64,000 nt of DNA from Aegilops tauschii subsp. strangulata (GCF_002575655.3 NC_053037.3:504998544-505062543), one strand, 5' to 3'. Shown: positions 1 to 11,804, numbered from the stretch's first letter. Notes: a model not told the origin generated them from the letters alone. A program made the numbers and translations.

Positions 1-1348
1 GCAGTCAACGCCATCGTAGAAGGGATGACACCAGTCACCAACATGGATGACTCGATTCATGGGACCTTTTGGTGCAGTTCACCTAAAATGAAGCAATGTC
101 CCATGAGCTAGCAGCTTCTTCTTCTTCTTTTTTAAGAAAAGGGCTCCAGCCCCGGTTCCATTTCCATCAGAAAACGAAACCCACAGAGCTTCTTCTTCAT
201 TAGTTGCAATAAAATTGAGCAACATCAAGGTTGGTCGTGAAGCTCCTGGAGAGTAGGCGGACCAGGACAGTTGCATCTCTAAGGAAAAGAACCAACTTAT
301 CTTAATGGGGAATTTAGCAGGACATGAAAAAAAGTGCCATTGATTCATATTACTGGAGGCATTACATTGAAAACAACATTGGTTTAACGTGTCCTTACTT
401 TTAACAGTGCGACTGCTACATTTTACCAGTGGCATTACATAAGAGCGGCTCGGGGCAACAAACATCAGAAGAGGATATCTGGGTTGGTCCCATTTTTGTT
501 CTGTATATAGCCACCTTATACTGTGTGAGGCTAGCAAATCTAGTGCTGGACTTACTCTGTTGACTTGTCCCCCAGTCCCCACTTTCTTTCCTTTTTCAAC
601 CAATAGATCGGGTTTATATTGAGTTTGTAATAAGTTCCCTTTATTTCCCTATTAGACCTAGAGACCAGTTGGATAGCCAGTCTCTGCCACTTTTCTCCCC
701 CATTATTTCCTCTTTCGACCAAGTCCTAGATTCAGGTAACAAATCTTCCCCCACCCCACCCCCTTTCTTCCTTGTTTGAACCAACTACTACTAGATTCGA
801 GTGCATGAACTAGTTTTACCTCTTAACAGAAATAGGTGGTTTTCGAACAGCCGATCGATCCTATCTACACGAGGGGGCCTGAGAAATAGTAAAAGATACA
901 AATGCAGCGACGTCAGGAGCTCGGGAAGTAGAGCAAGGCCGGTTTCGAAGGAAGTTATACCTGAGGGTCGCCGGGATGTCGCTAGGTGGGCGGCGGGAGG
1001 CCGGATCTGCCCACACTACGGCAGTGAGGAAAAGGGGTGGGAGGCCCTCCCTCGCCAGTGATGCTTGGGAGAGAACAACAAGGCACACGCTGATCGGGAC
1101 GCGTCGGCAGTGGGTAAGAGCCGTCACCGAGGACGACCGCGTGAACGTTGCACCTTCTCACCTTCCCCGGTGGAGAGGATCCGGCTGCATCTGTCACCAG
1201 CGGTGAGTAGAGAGAGAGAGTGGCCACCGCTGTCATGTTTAGATCTGGAGAGGACGAGACAGTGTGAAGAGAGAAACACTAGCAAGCAAGCGCGGAGGCT
1301 CCTGCCTATATAGTGGAGTACTAGTTTTCTTTTGACTACCGGCCGGAG

Positions 1349-1745
1349 CCGGCTTGACCTCGACAATGACTGTCGAGAAGTCTTCATGCATGTGCCCTGG
1401 AGGCGCAGTTGTCGTCATTTTGATCTGAAGCACCGGATTATAACATATAACACGAAAAAATGCCACATGACAAGAAATCATAACCTCACTGCCTAAAGGA
1501 GACAAGATGAATCCCGACGGACAAACTAGACGAGGATCAAAGCTCAAATTAAAGATAAACTCGTAGAAAAGGGGTCCGTCGATAGATTTCCTAATTAACA
1601 TAGCCGGCTTGACCTAGAGGCAGCCGAGTAGTCTTCGTGCATGTGCCCCCAATGACTAGCCCAACTCAGTTGTCGCTGTTTAACCCTCGCAGTGATCCGA
1701 AGCACATGACACCTAATTTTGCGAGATGACAAGAAACCTTTTTTT
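1349..1745. repeat. Diverged tandem duplication
   Basis: Two diverged direct copies start near 1349 and 1605 (offset about 256 bases). Shared blocks in the same order are an 'agccggcttgacct' block, 'agtcttc(a/g)tgcatgtgccc', 'cagttgtcg', 'tgatc(t/c)gaagca' and 'atgacaagaaa'. The copies differ by many substitutions and indels, so the duplication is old. No coding function is visible. Confidence 0.6.
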
Positions 1746-2140
1746 AGATTTCTCACCAGAACTACAGCCCTGTACAACACAGCCTGCATGATATGTAGAC
1801 GATAGCCAATCCAGGCGTGTCTTCTGGAGTCTTGTCACATGCATGGACGAACTGATCTTTCGTGTCTTGCAGGGATCGTCCAGGCACCAACATATGGACT
1901 CCTACAACACTTCTCTAGTAGTACTATCGCTCCTCTCTCTCTTCTATTAACTCACCCGACTTGCGGGGCCGGGGAGTGTGCCTATGGTCGGTTCTCAATT
2001 GCGGTCCCACATGTGTGTGCAAACGCAATATGACGCACGTTCCATTCGGAGAGTGGCGTGCCAGACCGACCGACCGTCTGGGGTGCGACGCGAACGCGAC
2101 GGGCGTGCTGTATACTCCGTACATGTGTACCGCCATTTTC

Positions 2141-2360
2141 TTGAGGCTTTGCTCCATGGCGCAGTCCATGGATACAAAATTAGTACACTGTACTATTTAA
2201 AAGCCGAGGGCCGGGCTTTTGCCGCGCGGTAGGTGGGGCAGTTCCGCCTAGTCGGTTCGACAGAGACGCGAGAAGATGAGGGAGTAGGCTGCTGCAAACG
2301 TAGGGCTGTGTGATTTGACAGCGAGTTACTTCTGGACAGGTGGGGCCCGGTGATTTGACT
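2141..2360 (+). repeat. Segment paralogous to 17520-17690 (promoter-like)
   Basis: This segment shares ordered blocks with 17520-17690: 'tttgctccatggcgca(g/a)tccat', a run ending in a (t)ttaaaag box, 'gagggc(c)gggc', and 'tgtgatttga' near the end. The box at about 2187-2193 (ctatttaaaag) resembles a TATA element. No open frame follows it: the next ATG (2275) gives three codons. It is probably a duplicated upstream region of a lost gene copy related to the coiled-coil genes further right. That link is an inference from the shared block only. Confidence 0.5.
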
Positions 2361-3011
2361 TGCCATTATCATTTTAACTGCGGCTCTACGACCGGCGTGA
2401 GTCTCCCGATTCCTGACCACCTCCATACAGGTGCCTCTCCCGATGCTCCACCATGTAGAGGCTGGCTCTTGCTTGAGAGCCCACTCCTCCACTTTTTCCT
2501 TGCCTCTTTCCCCCACACATGCAAAAATGCCATGTAAAGCGGGCTTATAGCTCACTATTGTACTTGATCCTACTGGTGCTAAGCCTGCCACATAGGCATA
2601 AAGTCTGATGTGGCAAGTTCATTAAGAAGAGAGAGACTAGTTTGGTGACCCCAGGAAGAAACGGTGATAAGCGCGTGTACCTAGATGAAGCAAACTTAGC
2701 AACAAAAAACTAAGCACCTATGCATTGGGGACTTGAGTTGCTAAGCCATTTAATGCCCATAGCACCTCATCTAAGCACCATTTCATTGGAAGAGGTCACT
2801 CCTTGGCAAATACAATAAATACTACGAAGAAAGAGATAGAGAGAAGTAAACAAAAAAAATACTCTTATAGTCAACCTTATAGCTAACCTTGTTGTATGAG
2901 TGACTAAGTGATAACTATGTAAGACATGCCAACATCAGATAGCCTAACGCACCATGTTAAATCTCCAAGGGCGCGACCGCGCGACCGAGGCGACGGTCGT
3001 GGTAGGCGCGA

Positions 3012-3184
3012 CCATGATACGGGCTGCTGGCAGCCCTTGGATCTGAGATCGAACGGTCGCATGCTAAGTTGCTGAAAATTTGTAGAATAACCCTCCAGGA
3101 TAGGATATTCACCCATAGGTCTAGAATCACGCGATGCAACCGTTCGATCTCAGATCCAAGGGCTCTCGGAAGCCCATATCATGG
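3012..3184. repeat. Foldback (inverted-repeat) element, ~52-bp arms
   Basis: The arm at 3012-3063 is nearly the reverse complement of 3133-3184. The core ggatctgagatcgaacggt of the left arm is repeated exactly as its complement on the right, with a 69-base loop between. No certain target-site duplication is visible. It lies about 265 bases upstream of the exonuclease-like gene and could be a MITE remnant. The transcript would form a hairpin. Confidence 0.75.
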
Positions 3185-3448
3185 GAGAATGGAAAGCTTC
3201 GTATCACCTGTAATTTTCCCGACGCTTGACATGACATCGAAAGCCATTTAATTGGGCGTCGAGTAGACATGACATCTAATTGGGCCCCATAGTACTGTGC
3301 ATGAATCCATTTATCCACCAGGCAAGCCACTACCCTGCCATTCGCACGCGCCCCCACTCGACATTTTTACAATCGATAAACCGCTCCTAGTCGTCCCGTC
3401 CTTTCACATTACGACAGTTCCACTAATCCTAACCCTCCTCCCAAATCC

Positions 3449-4171
3449 ATGGCGTCCCAAATCTCCATGATCGGCGGTGAGTACAAGGTTAGAACCATCA
3501 CCGGCGATGAGTTCGACGTCATCTACACCCGTTCTTCCGCAACGGTGAAAGAATGCCTTGCTCGCTTCAAACGCATGTTCGAAAACTCAAATGATGAGTG
3601 GGTCACTGGGCTAGATGTTGAGTACACCACAGTCTTGGGAAGTGAGAAGAAACTAAAGGAGGCAGAGAAGAAGAAGCCCGCCGTGATCCAGGTTTGCGTG
3701 CATGACTTATGCTTGGTCTACCACATATGCCATGCCGACGTTGAGTGCGAGGAATTTAAGAAGTTCCTCAAGGGCGGCCGAGTCAAATTCGTTACTGTAG
3801 ACTTTAGGAACGACAAGGAAATCCTGGGTCAGATAGGCCTTGTTGTTGGCCAGCCCTTCGATCTCCAGAAGGCAAGCCTGGTGTCCTCCCTTGATCAGCC
3901 TTCAATGTTGACCCTGGCAGGAGCCATGGTTCATCCTTCGTACGGTAAACTAGAGAAATCTCCGTACACGTTTCATCGTCATGCATGGCAGTGGAATGTA
4001 CTAGATATAGACCACATCCACTATGCTGCAATGGATGGCTACCTTTGTTTCAATATCTACAAGGGTTGGATGAAGAGCAAGAGCCAAGTGTGCGGTTCAA
4101 GCAAAGAAGTATCGCCCAAGAGGAAGAGGGACAAGGATGAAGTCGAGGACATGGACGAGGACTCCGAGTAA
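3449..4171 (+). CDS. 3'-5' exonuclease (DEDDy) domain protein, Werner-exonuclease/RNase D-like
   Basis: This is an intact, intronless 240-residue reading frame. Its start sits in a good plant context (atccATGGCG). The three DEDD exonuclease motifs are visible: motif I as D56-x-E58 in 'GLDVEYT', motif II probably D122 in 'NDKEIL', and motif III as Y192-x3-D196 in 'HYAAMDGY'. All catalytic positions are therefore present and of the DEDDy type. The family removes nucleotides from 3' ends of DNA or RNA using two metal ions; the substrate here is unknown. The C-terminus (about 220-240) carries a basic 'PKRKRDKDE' stretch, a likely nuclear signal, then an acidic tail. The length fits small plant Werner-like exonuclease-domain proteins. 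It is the only host-type gene in the window without an obvious lesion. The hairpin element at 3012-3184 lies upstream. Whether it is expressed cannot be told. Confidence 0.85.
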   Translation: MASQISMIGGEYKVRTITGDEFDVIYTRSSATVKECLARFKRMFENSNDEWVTGLDVEYTTVLGSEKKLKEAEKKKPAVIQVCVHDLCLVYHICHADVECEEFKKFLKGGRVKFVTVDFRNDKEILGQIGLVVGQPFDLQKASLVSSLDQPSMLTLAGAMVHPSYGKLEKSPYTFHRHAWQWNVLDIDHIHYAAMDGYLCFNIYKGWMKSKSQVCGSSKEVSPKRKRDKDEVEDMDEDSE

Positions 4172-4244
4172 GGTGGCAGTGTCGTTGCTCATGGTGGTTC
4201 TAATGCAGTGTCTACCAGATTAGTTGCTTAGTTTAATTTCTGGT

Positions 4245-4500
4245 GTGCTTAGTTTTATTTGAGGGGTGTGTTGTGTTGAGCCCCCAACAGAACTATGTTA
4301 CGTTTCTTCTCGTTATATTTCGTACATTTCATCTTTTAGTTGGTATAGTACTACCACTCGTTTCTTGACATTATATACGTACAATATATATGGCCAACAT
4401 CATATAGCCAGCAGTTTAGTTGTCAACGAATTTCAGGGTGCTTAGTTTTTTCAAAGAATTCCAGGGTGCTTAGTTTTATTTGAGGGGTGTGTTGTGCTGG
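4245..4500 (+). repeat. Direct repeat in the 3' flank of the exonuclease gene
   Basis: A ~34-base unit (gtgcttagttttatttgagg followed by ggtgtgttgtg) occurs at 4245-4278 and again at 4466-4499, with a partial copy (gggtgcttagtttt) near 4437. It is a local duplication of the likely 3'-untranslated region. The following bases to 4766 are AT-rich, with three scattered 'tggcattttttgag'-like repeats and no gene. Confidence 0.65.
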
Positions 4501-4771
4501 ACACCATTAACTTATCATTGTGAGAATCGGCTTATTTTGGTCATGTAACATGGTCAACGGGTTTGGCGTGAAAATAACAATGTCTAATGGCATTTCTGAG
4601 CAAACCTCTAACTTAACGATGGCATTTTTTAGATATCTAATTGCATTTTTGAGCAGGCATCTCATAGATCGATGGCATTTTTTGAGTAGTTGTAACTTCT
4701 AATGGCAAAACTTAGTAGTGATACACAACTAGTGGCATAAATAATAAGAACCCAAGAATTAAATAGGTATG

Positions 4772-6327
4772 TGATACACCTCCAACGTATCTATAATTTT
4801 TTATTGTTCCATGCTATATTATATTCTATTTTGGATGTTTATTGGGCTTTATTATACTCTTTTATATTATTTATGGGACTAACCTATTAACCGGAGGCCC
4901 AACCCAAAATTGTTGTTTTTTTGCCTATTTCAGTGTTTCGAAGGAAAAGAATATCGAACGGAGTCCAAACGAAATGAAACCTTCGGGAACGTGATTTTCG
5001 GAACAAACGTGATCCATAGGACTTGGAGTCTACGCAAAGCAATCAACAAGGAAGGCACGAGGCAGGGGGTGCGCCCTCCACCCTCGTGGGCCCCACTTTG
5101 CTCCACCAACGTACTTCTTCCTCCTATATATACCTACGTACCCCCAAACGATCAGATACGGAGCCAAAACCCTATTTCCACTGCGGCAACCTTCTGTACC
5201 CATGAGATCCCATCTTGGGGCCTTTTCCGGCGCTCCGCCGGAGGGGCATCGATCACGGAGGGCTTCTACATCAACACCATAGCCTCTCTGATGATGTGTG
5301 AGTAGTTTACCTCAGACCTTTGGGTCCATAGTTATTAGCTAGATGCCTTCTTCTCTCTCTTTGGATCTCAATACAAAGTTCTCCTCGATTCTCTTGGAGA
5401 TCTATTTGATGTAATCTTCTTTTGTGGTGTGTTTGTCGAGATCCGATGAATTGTGGGTTTATGATCAAGTTTATCTATGAACAATATTTGAATCTCCTCT
5501 GAATTCTTTTATGTATGATTGGTTATCTTTGCGAGTCTCTTCGAATTATCAGTTTGGTTTGGCCTAATAGATTGATCTTTCTTGCAATGGGAGAAGTGCT
5601 TAGCTTTGGGTTCAATCTTGCAGTGCTCGATCCCAGTGACAGTAGGGGAAACGACACGTATTGTATTGTTGCCATCGAGGATAAAAAGATGGGGTTTATA
5701 TCATATTGCATGAGTTTATCCCTCTACATCATGTCATCTTCCTTAAAGCATTACTCTGTTCTTATGAACTTAATACTCTAGATGCATGCTGGATAGCGGT
5801 CGATGTGTGTTGTAATAGTTGTAGATGCAGAATCATTTCGATCTACTTGTCGTGGACGTGATGCCTATATACATGATCATACCTAGATATTCTCATAACT
5901 ATGCTCAATTCTATCAATTGCTCGACAGTAATTCGTTTACCCACCGTAATACTTATGCTCTTGAGAGAAGCCACTAGTGAAACCTATGGCCCCCGGGTCT
6001 ATTTTCCATCATATTAATCTTCCAACACTTAGCTATTTTTATTGCTGTTTATTTTACTTTGCATCTTTATCATAAAAATACCAAAAATATTATCTTATCA
6101 TATCTATCAGATCTCACTCTCGTAAGTGACCGTGAAGGGATTGACAACCCCTTTATCACGTTGGTTGCGAGGTTCTTATTTGTTTGTGTAGGTGCGTGGG
6201 ACTCGAGCGTGGTCTCCTACTGGATTGATACCTTGGTTCTCAAAAGCTGAGGGAAATACTTACGCTACTTTTCTGCATCACCCTTTCCTCTTCAAGGGAA
6301 AACCAACGCAGTGCTCAAGAGGTAGCA
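4772..6327 (+). repeat. 5' LTR of gag-only element copy 1
   Basis: The 1556-base LTR is bounded by TGATAC...GTAGCA and is collinear with 10228-11804. The first bases read TGATACACC here but TGATACGTC in the other LTRs, so the terminus carries a substitution. A TATA box (tatatatacc, about 5125-5134) would start transcription. The apparent 88-residue frame at 5515-5781 recurs in every copy of this LTR and is not a gene. Confidence 0.93.
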
Positions 6328-6416
6328 AGAAGGATTTCTGGCGCCGAGATTCGCACCAAGTCAAGTCAAGATTTGATTTCTGGTCAACGAGCCATTTCTG
6401 GCGCCGTTGCCGGGGA
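6328..6416 (+). promoter_or_regulatory. Leader with displaced, partly duplicated primer-binding site
   Basis: A full tRNA-Asp-like primer-binding site TGGCGCCGTTGCCGGGGA lies at 6399-6416, 71 bases from the LTR end. A truncated copy of its first eight bases (TGGCGCCG, 6339-6346) sits at the expected distance. In copy 2 the spacing is short (site at about 55610-55627). About 60 bases have therefore been inserted or duplicated between LTR and site in copy 1. Confidence 0.8.
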
Positions 6417-6579
6417 GTCTACGCACAAGTCAAGACATACCAAGTACCCATCACAAACTCTTCTCCCTCGCATTACATTATTTGCCATTTGCCTCTCGTT
6501 TTCCTCTCCCCCACTTCACCCTTGCCGTTTTATTCGCCCTCTCTTTTCCATTCGTCACTTTCTTGCTTGCCTTGTCGTT

Positions 6580-7392
6580 ATGGCTAGTCCCTTATCTTCT
6601 CCGTTGTCTCCCGAGAATGAACTTCTTAATTTTAAGCAAAGGGAGGGGGGAAATCTAAAAGACGCTTGGTATAGAATTTGCAATGCTCAAAATAGATCTA
6701 CCAGGAAGCAATCTACTTCCGTTCTTCTCCGCAACTTTTATGTTGGCACTACTCCTTGGTATAGATATATTCTGGATACCATTACCGGAGGGAATTTCTT
6801 GGGTAGCCATACTTTTGATTCTTATAATTCTATGATAGATTTGTTTGGCTCACCACCTCTTTTGGTTAATGGAACTATGTTAACCTTGGAACATGTGATG
6901 CAAAGGCTTGAAATTATTGAAAATAAAGTTGCTACTATAGAATTGATTGAGAATTTGGATAAAAAGATCCACAACCAAATTATCCAATATGGATCTAAGG
7001 TGGGAGTTACTCTGAAAAGTTTTAAGGAAAAAGAACCCATAGTTAATGAAAGAATAGATCTAGACTCTACTAGAATCGATAAACTTGAAGGAATTATCAC
7101 TAATTTGGGTTCCGCTTTTTCTTCCGTTAAAAAACCTCCAATTCCTCCTACCAAAATTACCAAGCTTGTTTATGTTCCTAAAAATAAGGGTGAATCCTCT
7201 AGTAAGGAAACTGCGGATCTAAAATCAATAAGTGTTCATCCCAATCTTTTTGCTATCATTAAGGAACCATTTGCTACAAATGATTTTATTGATTTTGTGC
7301 CTAGGAGTTTGATAATTAATAAAAAGAAAGAAACTCCTAGGGGTTATAGGTGTCATATTGAAGAATTACCTACCAAAGATGGCAATACCTAG
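6580..7392 (+). CDS. Gag-like protein of the non-autonomous element
   Basis: This is a 270-residue frame. I chose the ATG at 6580 (MASPLSSPLSPEN) because the same start is conserved in copy 2 at 55786; upstream codons in the open frame belong to the leader. Residues about 15-80 carry the conserved stretch 'NFKQREG...LKDAWYRICNAQNR', seen at the start of the capsid-like part in plant gypsy gag proteins. Residues about 100-160 are predicted helical with heptad character ('RLEIIENKV', 'LIENLDKKIHNQI'). No CCHC zinc knuckle and no protease motif follow before the stop at 7390-7392. It probably contributes to particle formation or to trans-mobilisation by an autonomous partner; that is an inference. 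Intact here, frameshifted in copy 2. Confidence 0.8.
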   Translation: MASPLSSPLSPENELLNFKQREGGNLKDAWYRICNAQNRSTRKQSTSVLLRNFYVGTTPWYRYILDTITGGNFLGSHTFDSYNSMIDLFGSPPLLVNGTMLTLEHVMQRLEIIENKVATIELIENLDKKIHNQIIQYGSKVGVTLKSFKEKEPIVNERIDLDSTRIDKLEGIITNLGSAFSSVKKPPIPPTKITKLVYVPKNKGESSSKETADLKSISVHPNLFAIIKEPFATNDFIDFVPRSLIINKKKETPRGYRCHIEELPTKDGNT

Positions 7393-10227
7393 ATCTATCC
7401 TTGCTTTTATGCCTAGCTAAGGGCGTTAAACGATAGCGCTTGTTGGGAGGCAACCCAATTTATTTTTAGTTTTTTTACTTTTTTCTGCTTTTTAGGAATA
7501 AATATTTGTTATATCCTCTGGTTAGATTTGTTTTTATGTTTTAATTAGTGTTTGTGCCAAGTTAAACCTATAGGATCTTCTTGGATGATAGTTATTTGAT
7601 CTTGCTGAAAATTCCAGAAAATTTCTGTTCACTAAAACAATTGTTTAAAATCACCAGAACGTGATAAAATACTGATTTCAATTGCTGCTGATCAATAAAC
7701 AAATTTCTAGGTCGTCCTATTTTGGAATATTTTTCTGAGTTCCAGAAGTTTGCGTTAGTTACAGATTACTACAGACTGTTCTGTTTTTGACAGATTCTGT
7801 TTTTCGTGTGTTGTTTGCTTATTTTGATGAATCTATGGCTAGTAAAATAGTTTATAAACCATAGAAAAGTTGGAATACGGTAAGTTTAACACCAATATAA
7901 ATAAAGAATGAGTTCAATACAGTACCTTGAAGTGGTGTTTTGTTTTCTTTCGCTAACGGAGCTCACGAGATTTTCTGTTGAGTTTTATGTTGTGAAGTTT
8001 TCAAGTTTTGGGTAAAGATTTGATGGATTATGGAACAAGGAGTGGCAAGAGCCTAAGCTTTTGGATGCCCATGGCACCCCAAGGTAATCTAAGGACACCA
8101 AAAAGCCAAAGCTTGGGGATGCCCCGGAAGGCATCCCCTCTTTCGTCTTCATCCATCGGTAACTTTACCTGGAGCTATATTTTTATTCACCACATGATAT
8201 GTGTTTTGCTTGGAGCGTCTTGTATGATTTGAGTCTTTGCTTTTTAGTTTACCACAATAATCCTTGCTGTACACACCTTTTGAGAGAGACACACATGATT
8301 CAGAATTTAATAGAATACTCTATGTGCTGCACTTATATCTTTTGAGCTATATAGTTTTGCTCTAGTGCTTCACTTATATCTTTTAGAGCACGGAGGTGGT
8401 TTTGTTTTATAGAAACTATTGTTCTCCCATGCTTCACTTGTATTATTTTGAGAGTCCTACAAAACAGCATGGTAATTTGCTTTAATCATAAAATTAGTCC
8501 CAATATGATAGGTATCCAAGATTAGTAAAATTTTCTTATGAGTGTGTTGTATCTTATGAGAAGTTTGATACTTGATAATTGTTTTGAGATATGAAGATGG
8601 TGATATTAGAGTCATGCTAGTTGAGTGGCTATGAATTTAAGAAATTTTTGTGTCAAAGTTTGTGATTCCCGTAGCATGCACGTATGGTGAACCGTTATGT
8701 GATGAAGTCGGAGCATGATTTATTTATTGATTGTCTTCCTTATGAGTGGCGGTCGGGGACGAGCGATGGTCTTTTCCTACCAATCTATCCCCCTAGGAGC
8801 ATGCGCGCAATACTTTGCTTTGATAACTTGTAGATTTTTGCAACAAGTATATGAGTTCTTTATGACTAATGTTGAGTCCATGGATTATACACACTCTCAT
8901 CCTTCCCCCATTGCTATCCTCTCTAATACCGCGCACTTTTCGCCTGTATATACACCCACCATATACCTTCCTCAAAACAGCCACAATACCTACCTATCAT
9001 GGCATTTCCATAGCCATTCTGAGATATATTGCCATGCAACCTACCACCGTTTCGTTTACTATGACATGCTTCATCATTGTCATAATTGCTTTGCGTGATC
9101 ATGTAGTTGACATCGTATTTGTGGCAAAGCCACCGTTCATGATTCTTTCATACATGTCACTTTTGATTCATTGCATATCCCGGTACACCGCTGGAGGCAT
9201 TCACACAGAGTCATATTTTGTTCTAAGTATTGAGTTGTAATTCTTGAGTTGTAAAGTAAATAAAAGTGTGATGATCATCATTATTAGAGCATTGTCCCAT
9301 GTGAGGAAAGGATGATGGAGACTATGATTCCCCCACAAGTCGGGATGAGACTCCGGACTAAATAAAAAAAAGAGGCCATAAGAAAAGGAGAAAAGGCCCA
9401 AACGAAAAAAAAGAAAAAAAATGAATGAGAGAAAAGAGAGAAGGGACAACGCTACTATCCTTTTTCCACACTTGTGCTTCAAAGTAGCACCATGATTTTC
9501 ATGATAGAGAGTCTCCTATGATATCACTTTCATATACTAGTGGGAATTATTCATTATATAACTTGGCTTGTATATTCCAATGATGGGCTTCCTCAAATTG
9601 CCCTAGGTCTTCGTGAGCAAGCGAGTTGGATGCACACCCACTTATTTTCCATTGTTGAGCTTTCATATACTTATAGCTCTAGTGCATCCGTTGCATGGCA
9701 ATCCCTACTCACTCACATTGATATCTATTAATGGGCATCTCCATAGCCCGTTGATACACCTAGTTGATGTGAGACTATCTTCTCCTTTTTTGTCTTCTCC
9801 ACAACCACCATTCTATTACACATATAGGGCTATGTCCATGGCTCACGCTTATGTATTGCATGAAGATTGGAAAAGTTTGAGAACACCAAAAGTATGAAAC
9901 AATTGCTTGGCTTGTCATCGGGGTTGTGCATGATTTAAATATTTTGTGTGGTGAAGATAGAGCATAGCCAGACTATATGATTTTGTAGGGATAACTTTCT
10001 TTGGCCATGTTATTTTGAGAAGACATAATTGCTTAGTTAGTATGCTTGAAGTATTATTATTTTTATGTCAGTATTAAACTTTTATCTCGAATCTTTCGGA
10101 TCTGAATATTCATACCACAAATAAGAGAATTACATTAAAAATTATGCTAAGTAGCATTCCACATCAAAAATTCTCTTTTTATCAGTTACCTACTCGAGGA
10201 CGAGCAGGAATTAAGCTTGGGGATGCT
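7393..10227 (+). other. Non-coding internal region of gag-only element, copy 1
   Basis: About 2.8 kb without a credible gene. It is AT-rich and collinear with 56598-59407 in copy 2. The short frames at 8715-9240 are not conserved between the copies. It ends in a purine-rich stretch (aattaagcttggggatgc, about 10209-10226) directly before the 3' LTR, in the position of the polypurine tract that primes plus-strand synthesis. Confidence 0.8.
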
Positions 10228-11804
10228 TGATACGTCTCCAACGTATCTATAATTTTTTATTGTTCCATGCTATATTATATTCTGTTTTGGATGTTTATTG
10301 GGCTTTATTATACACTTTTATATTATTTTTGGGACTAACCTATTAACCGGAGACCCGACCCAAAATTGCTGGTTTTTTTTGCCTATTTTAGTGTTTCGAA
10401 GGAAAAGAATATCAAACGGAGTCCAAACGGAATGAAACCTTCGGGAACGTGATTTTCGGAACAAACGTGATCCAGAGGACTTGGAGTCTACGCAAAGCAG
10501 TCAACGAGGAAGGCACGAGGCAGGGGGGCGCGCCTACCCCCTGGGCGTGCCATCCACCCTCGTGGGCCACACGTTGCTCCACCGACGTACTTCTTCCTCC
10601 TATATATACCTACGTACCCCCAAATGATTAGATACGGAGCCAAAACCCTATTTCCACCGCCGCAACCTTCTGTACCCGTGAGATCCCATCTTGGGGCCTT
10701 TTCCGGCGCTCCGCCGGAGGGGGCATTGATCACGGAGGGCTTCTACATCAACACCATAGCCTCTCCGATGATGTGTGAGTAGTTTACCTCAGACCTTCGG
10801 GTCCATAGTTATTAGCTAGATGGCTTCTTCTCTCTCTTTGGATCTCAATACAAATTTCTTCTCGATTCTCTTGGAGATCTATTCGATGTAATCTTCTTTT
10901 GCGGTGTGTTTGTCGAGATCCGATGAATTGTGGGTTTATGATCAAGTTTATCTATGAACAATATTTGAATCTCCTCTGAATTCTTTTATGTATGATTGGT
11001 TATCTTTGCAAGTCTCTTCGAATTATCAGTTTGGTTTGGCCTACTAGATTGATATTTCTTGCAATGGGAGAAGTGCTTAGCTTTGGGTTCAATCTTGCGG
11101 TGCTCGATCCCAGTGACAGTAGGGGAAACGACACGTATTGTATTGTTGCCATCGAGGATAAAAAGATGGGGTTTATATCATATTGCATGAGTTTATCCCT
11201 CTACATCATGTCATCTTACTTAAAGCGTTACTCTGTTCTTTTGAACTTAATACTCTAGATGCATGCTGGATAGCGGTCGATGTGTGGAGTAATAGTAGTA
11301 GATGCAGGCAGGAGTCGGTCTACTTGTCGCGGACATGATGCCTATATACATGATCATACCTAGATATTCTCATAACTATGCTCAATTTTGTCAATTGCTC
11401 AACCGTAATTTGTTCACCCACCGTAATACTTATGCTCTCGAGAGAAGCCACTAGTGAAACCTATGGCCCCCGGGTCTATTTTCCATCATATTAATCTTCC
11501 AACACTTAGCTATTTTTATTGTCGTTTATTTTACTTTGCATCTTTATCATAAAAATACCAAAAATATTATCTTATCATATCTATCAGATCTCACTCTCGT
11601 AAGTGACCGTGAAGGGATTGACAACCCCTTTATCGCATTGGTTGCGAGGTTCTTATTTGTTTGTGTAGGTGCGTGGGACTCGAGCGTGGTCTCCTACTGG
11701 ATTGATACCTTGGTTCTCAAAAACTGAGGGAAATACTTACGCTACTTTTCTGCATCACCCTTTCCTCTTCAAGGGAAAACCAACGCAGTGCTCAAGAGGT
11801 AGCA
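10228..11804 (+). repeat. 3' LTR of gag-only element copy 1
   Basis: The 1577-base LTR starts TGATACGTCTCC and ends GTAGCA, followed by the duplication GTATG. It is collinear with the 5' LTR, with a TATA box at 10601-10609. A few small indels and scattered substitutions separate the two LTRs, including an extra segment near 10530-10556 that is missing from the 5' LTR. Confidence 0.93.

Larger units (their letters stand above)
1..3011. other. Low-copy-looking intergenic DNA with no recognisable gene
   Basis: I find no coding region I can name here. The longest open frame (603 to 79, minus) has a C-terminal lysine run that is only the translation of a CTT microsatellite near 118-135, and it resembles no family I know. 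Around 1162-1320 on the minus strand a CTATATAG box (1316-1323), an ATG at 1236 and a donor-like AAG/GTGAGA at 1162/1161 could be a promoter and a 25-codon first exon, but no continuation is evident. The 2540-2960 stretch, AT-rich with 'cttatag' motifs at both ends and a short segment about loss of 'ctaagcacc', looks MITE-derived, without clear ends. Confidence 0.5.
4772..11804 (+). mobile_element. Complete non-autonomous LTR retrotransposon, gypsy/Athila-like, copy 1
   Basis: The element starts TGATAC and ends GGTAGCA. It is bordered by a perfect 5-bp duplication, GTATG (4767-4771 and 11805-11809), so both ends are certain. LTRs are 4772-6327 and 10228-11804. The internal part has a primer-binding site matching the TGGCGCCGTTGCCGGGGA type used by Athila-like elements (6399-6416), a gag-like frame (6580-7392) and about 2.8 kb without coding capacity. 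Protease, RT, RNase H and integrase are all absent, so it must move by borrowing enzymes. A second copy lies at 54044-63556. The Athila-like label rests on the primer-binding site and the end of the internal region (ggacgagcaggaattaagcttgg is typical) and has not been searched. Confidence 0.93.

Noticed and set aside
79..603. 174-residue minus-strand frame
   Set aside because: Contains a microsatellite-encoded lysine run, no domain, and no conserved partner in the window.
5515..5781. 88-residue open frame, repeated at 10992, 54785 and 62744
   Set aside because: It lies inside all copies of the same LTR and is lost or shortened in two of them; no family resemblance.
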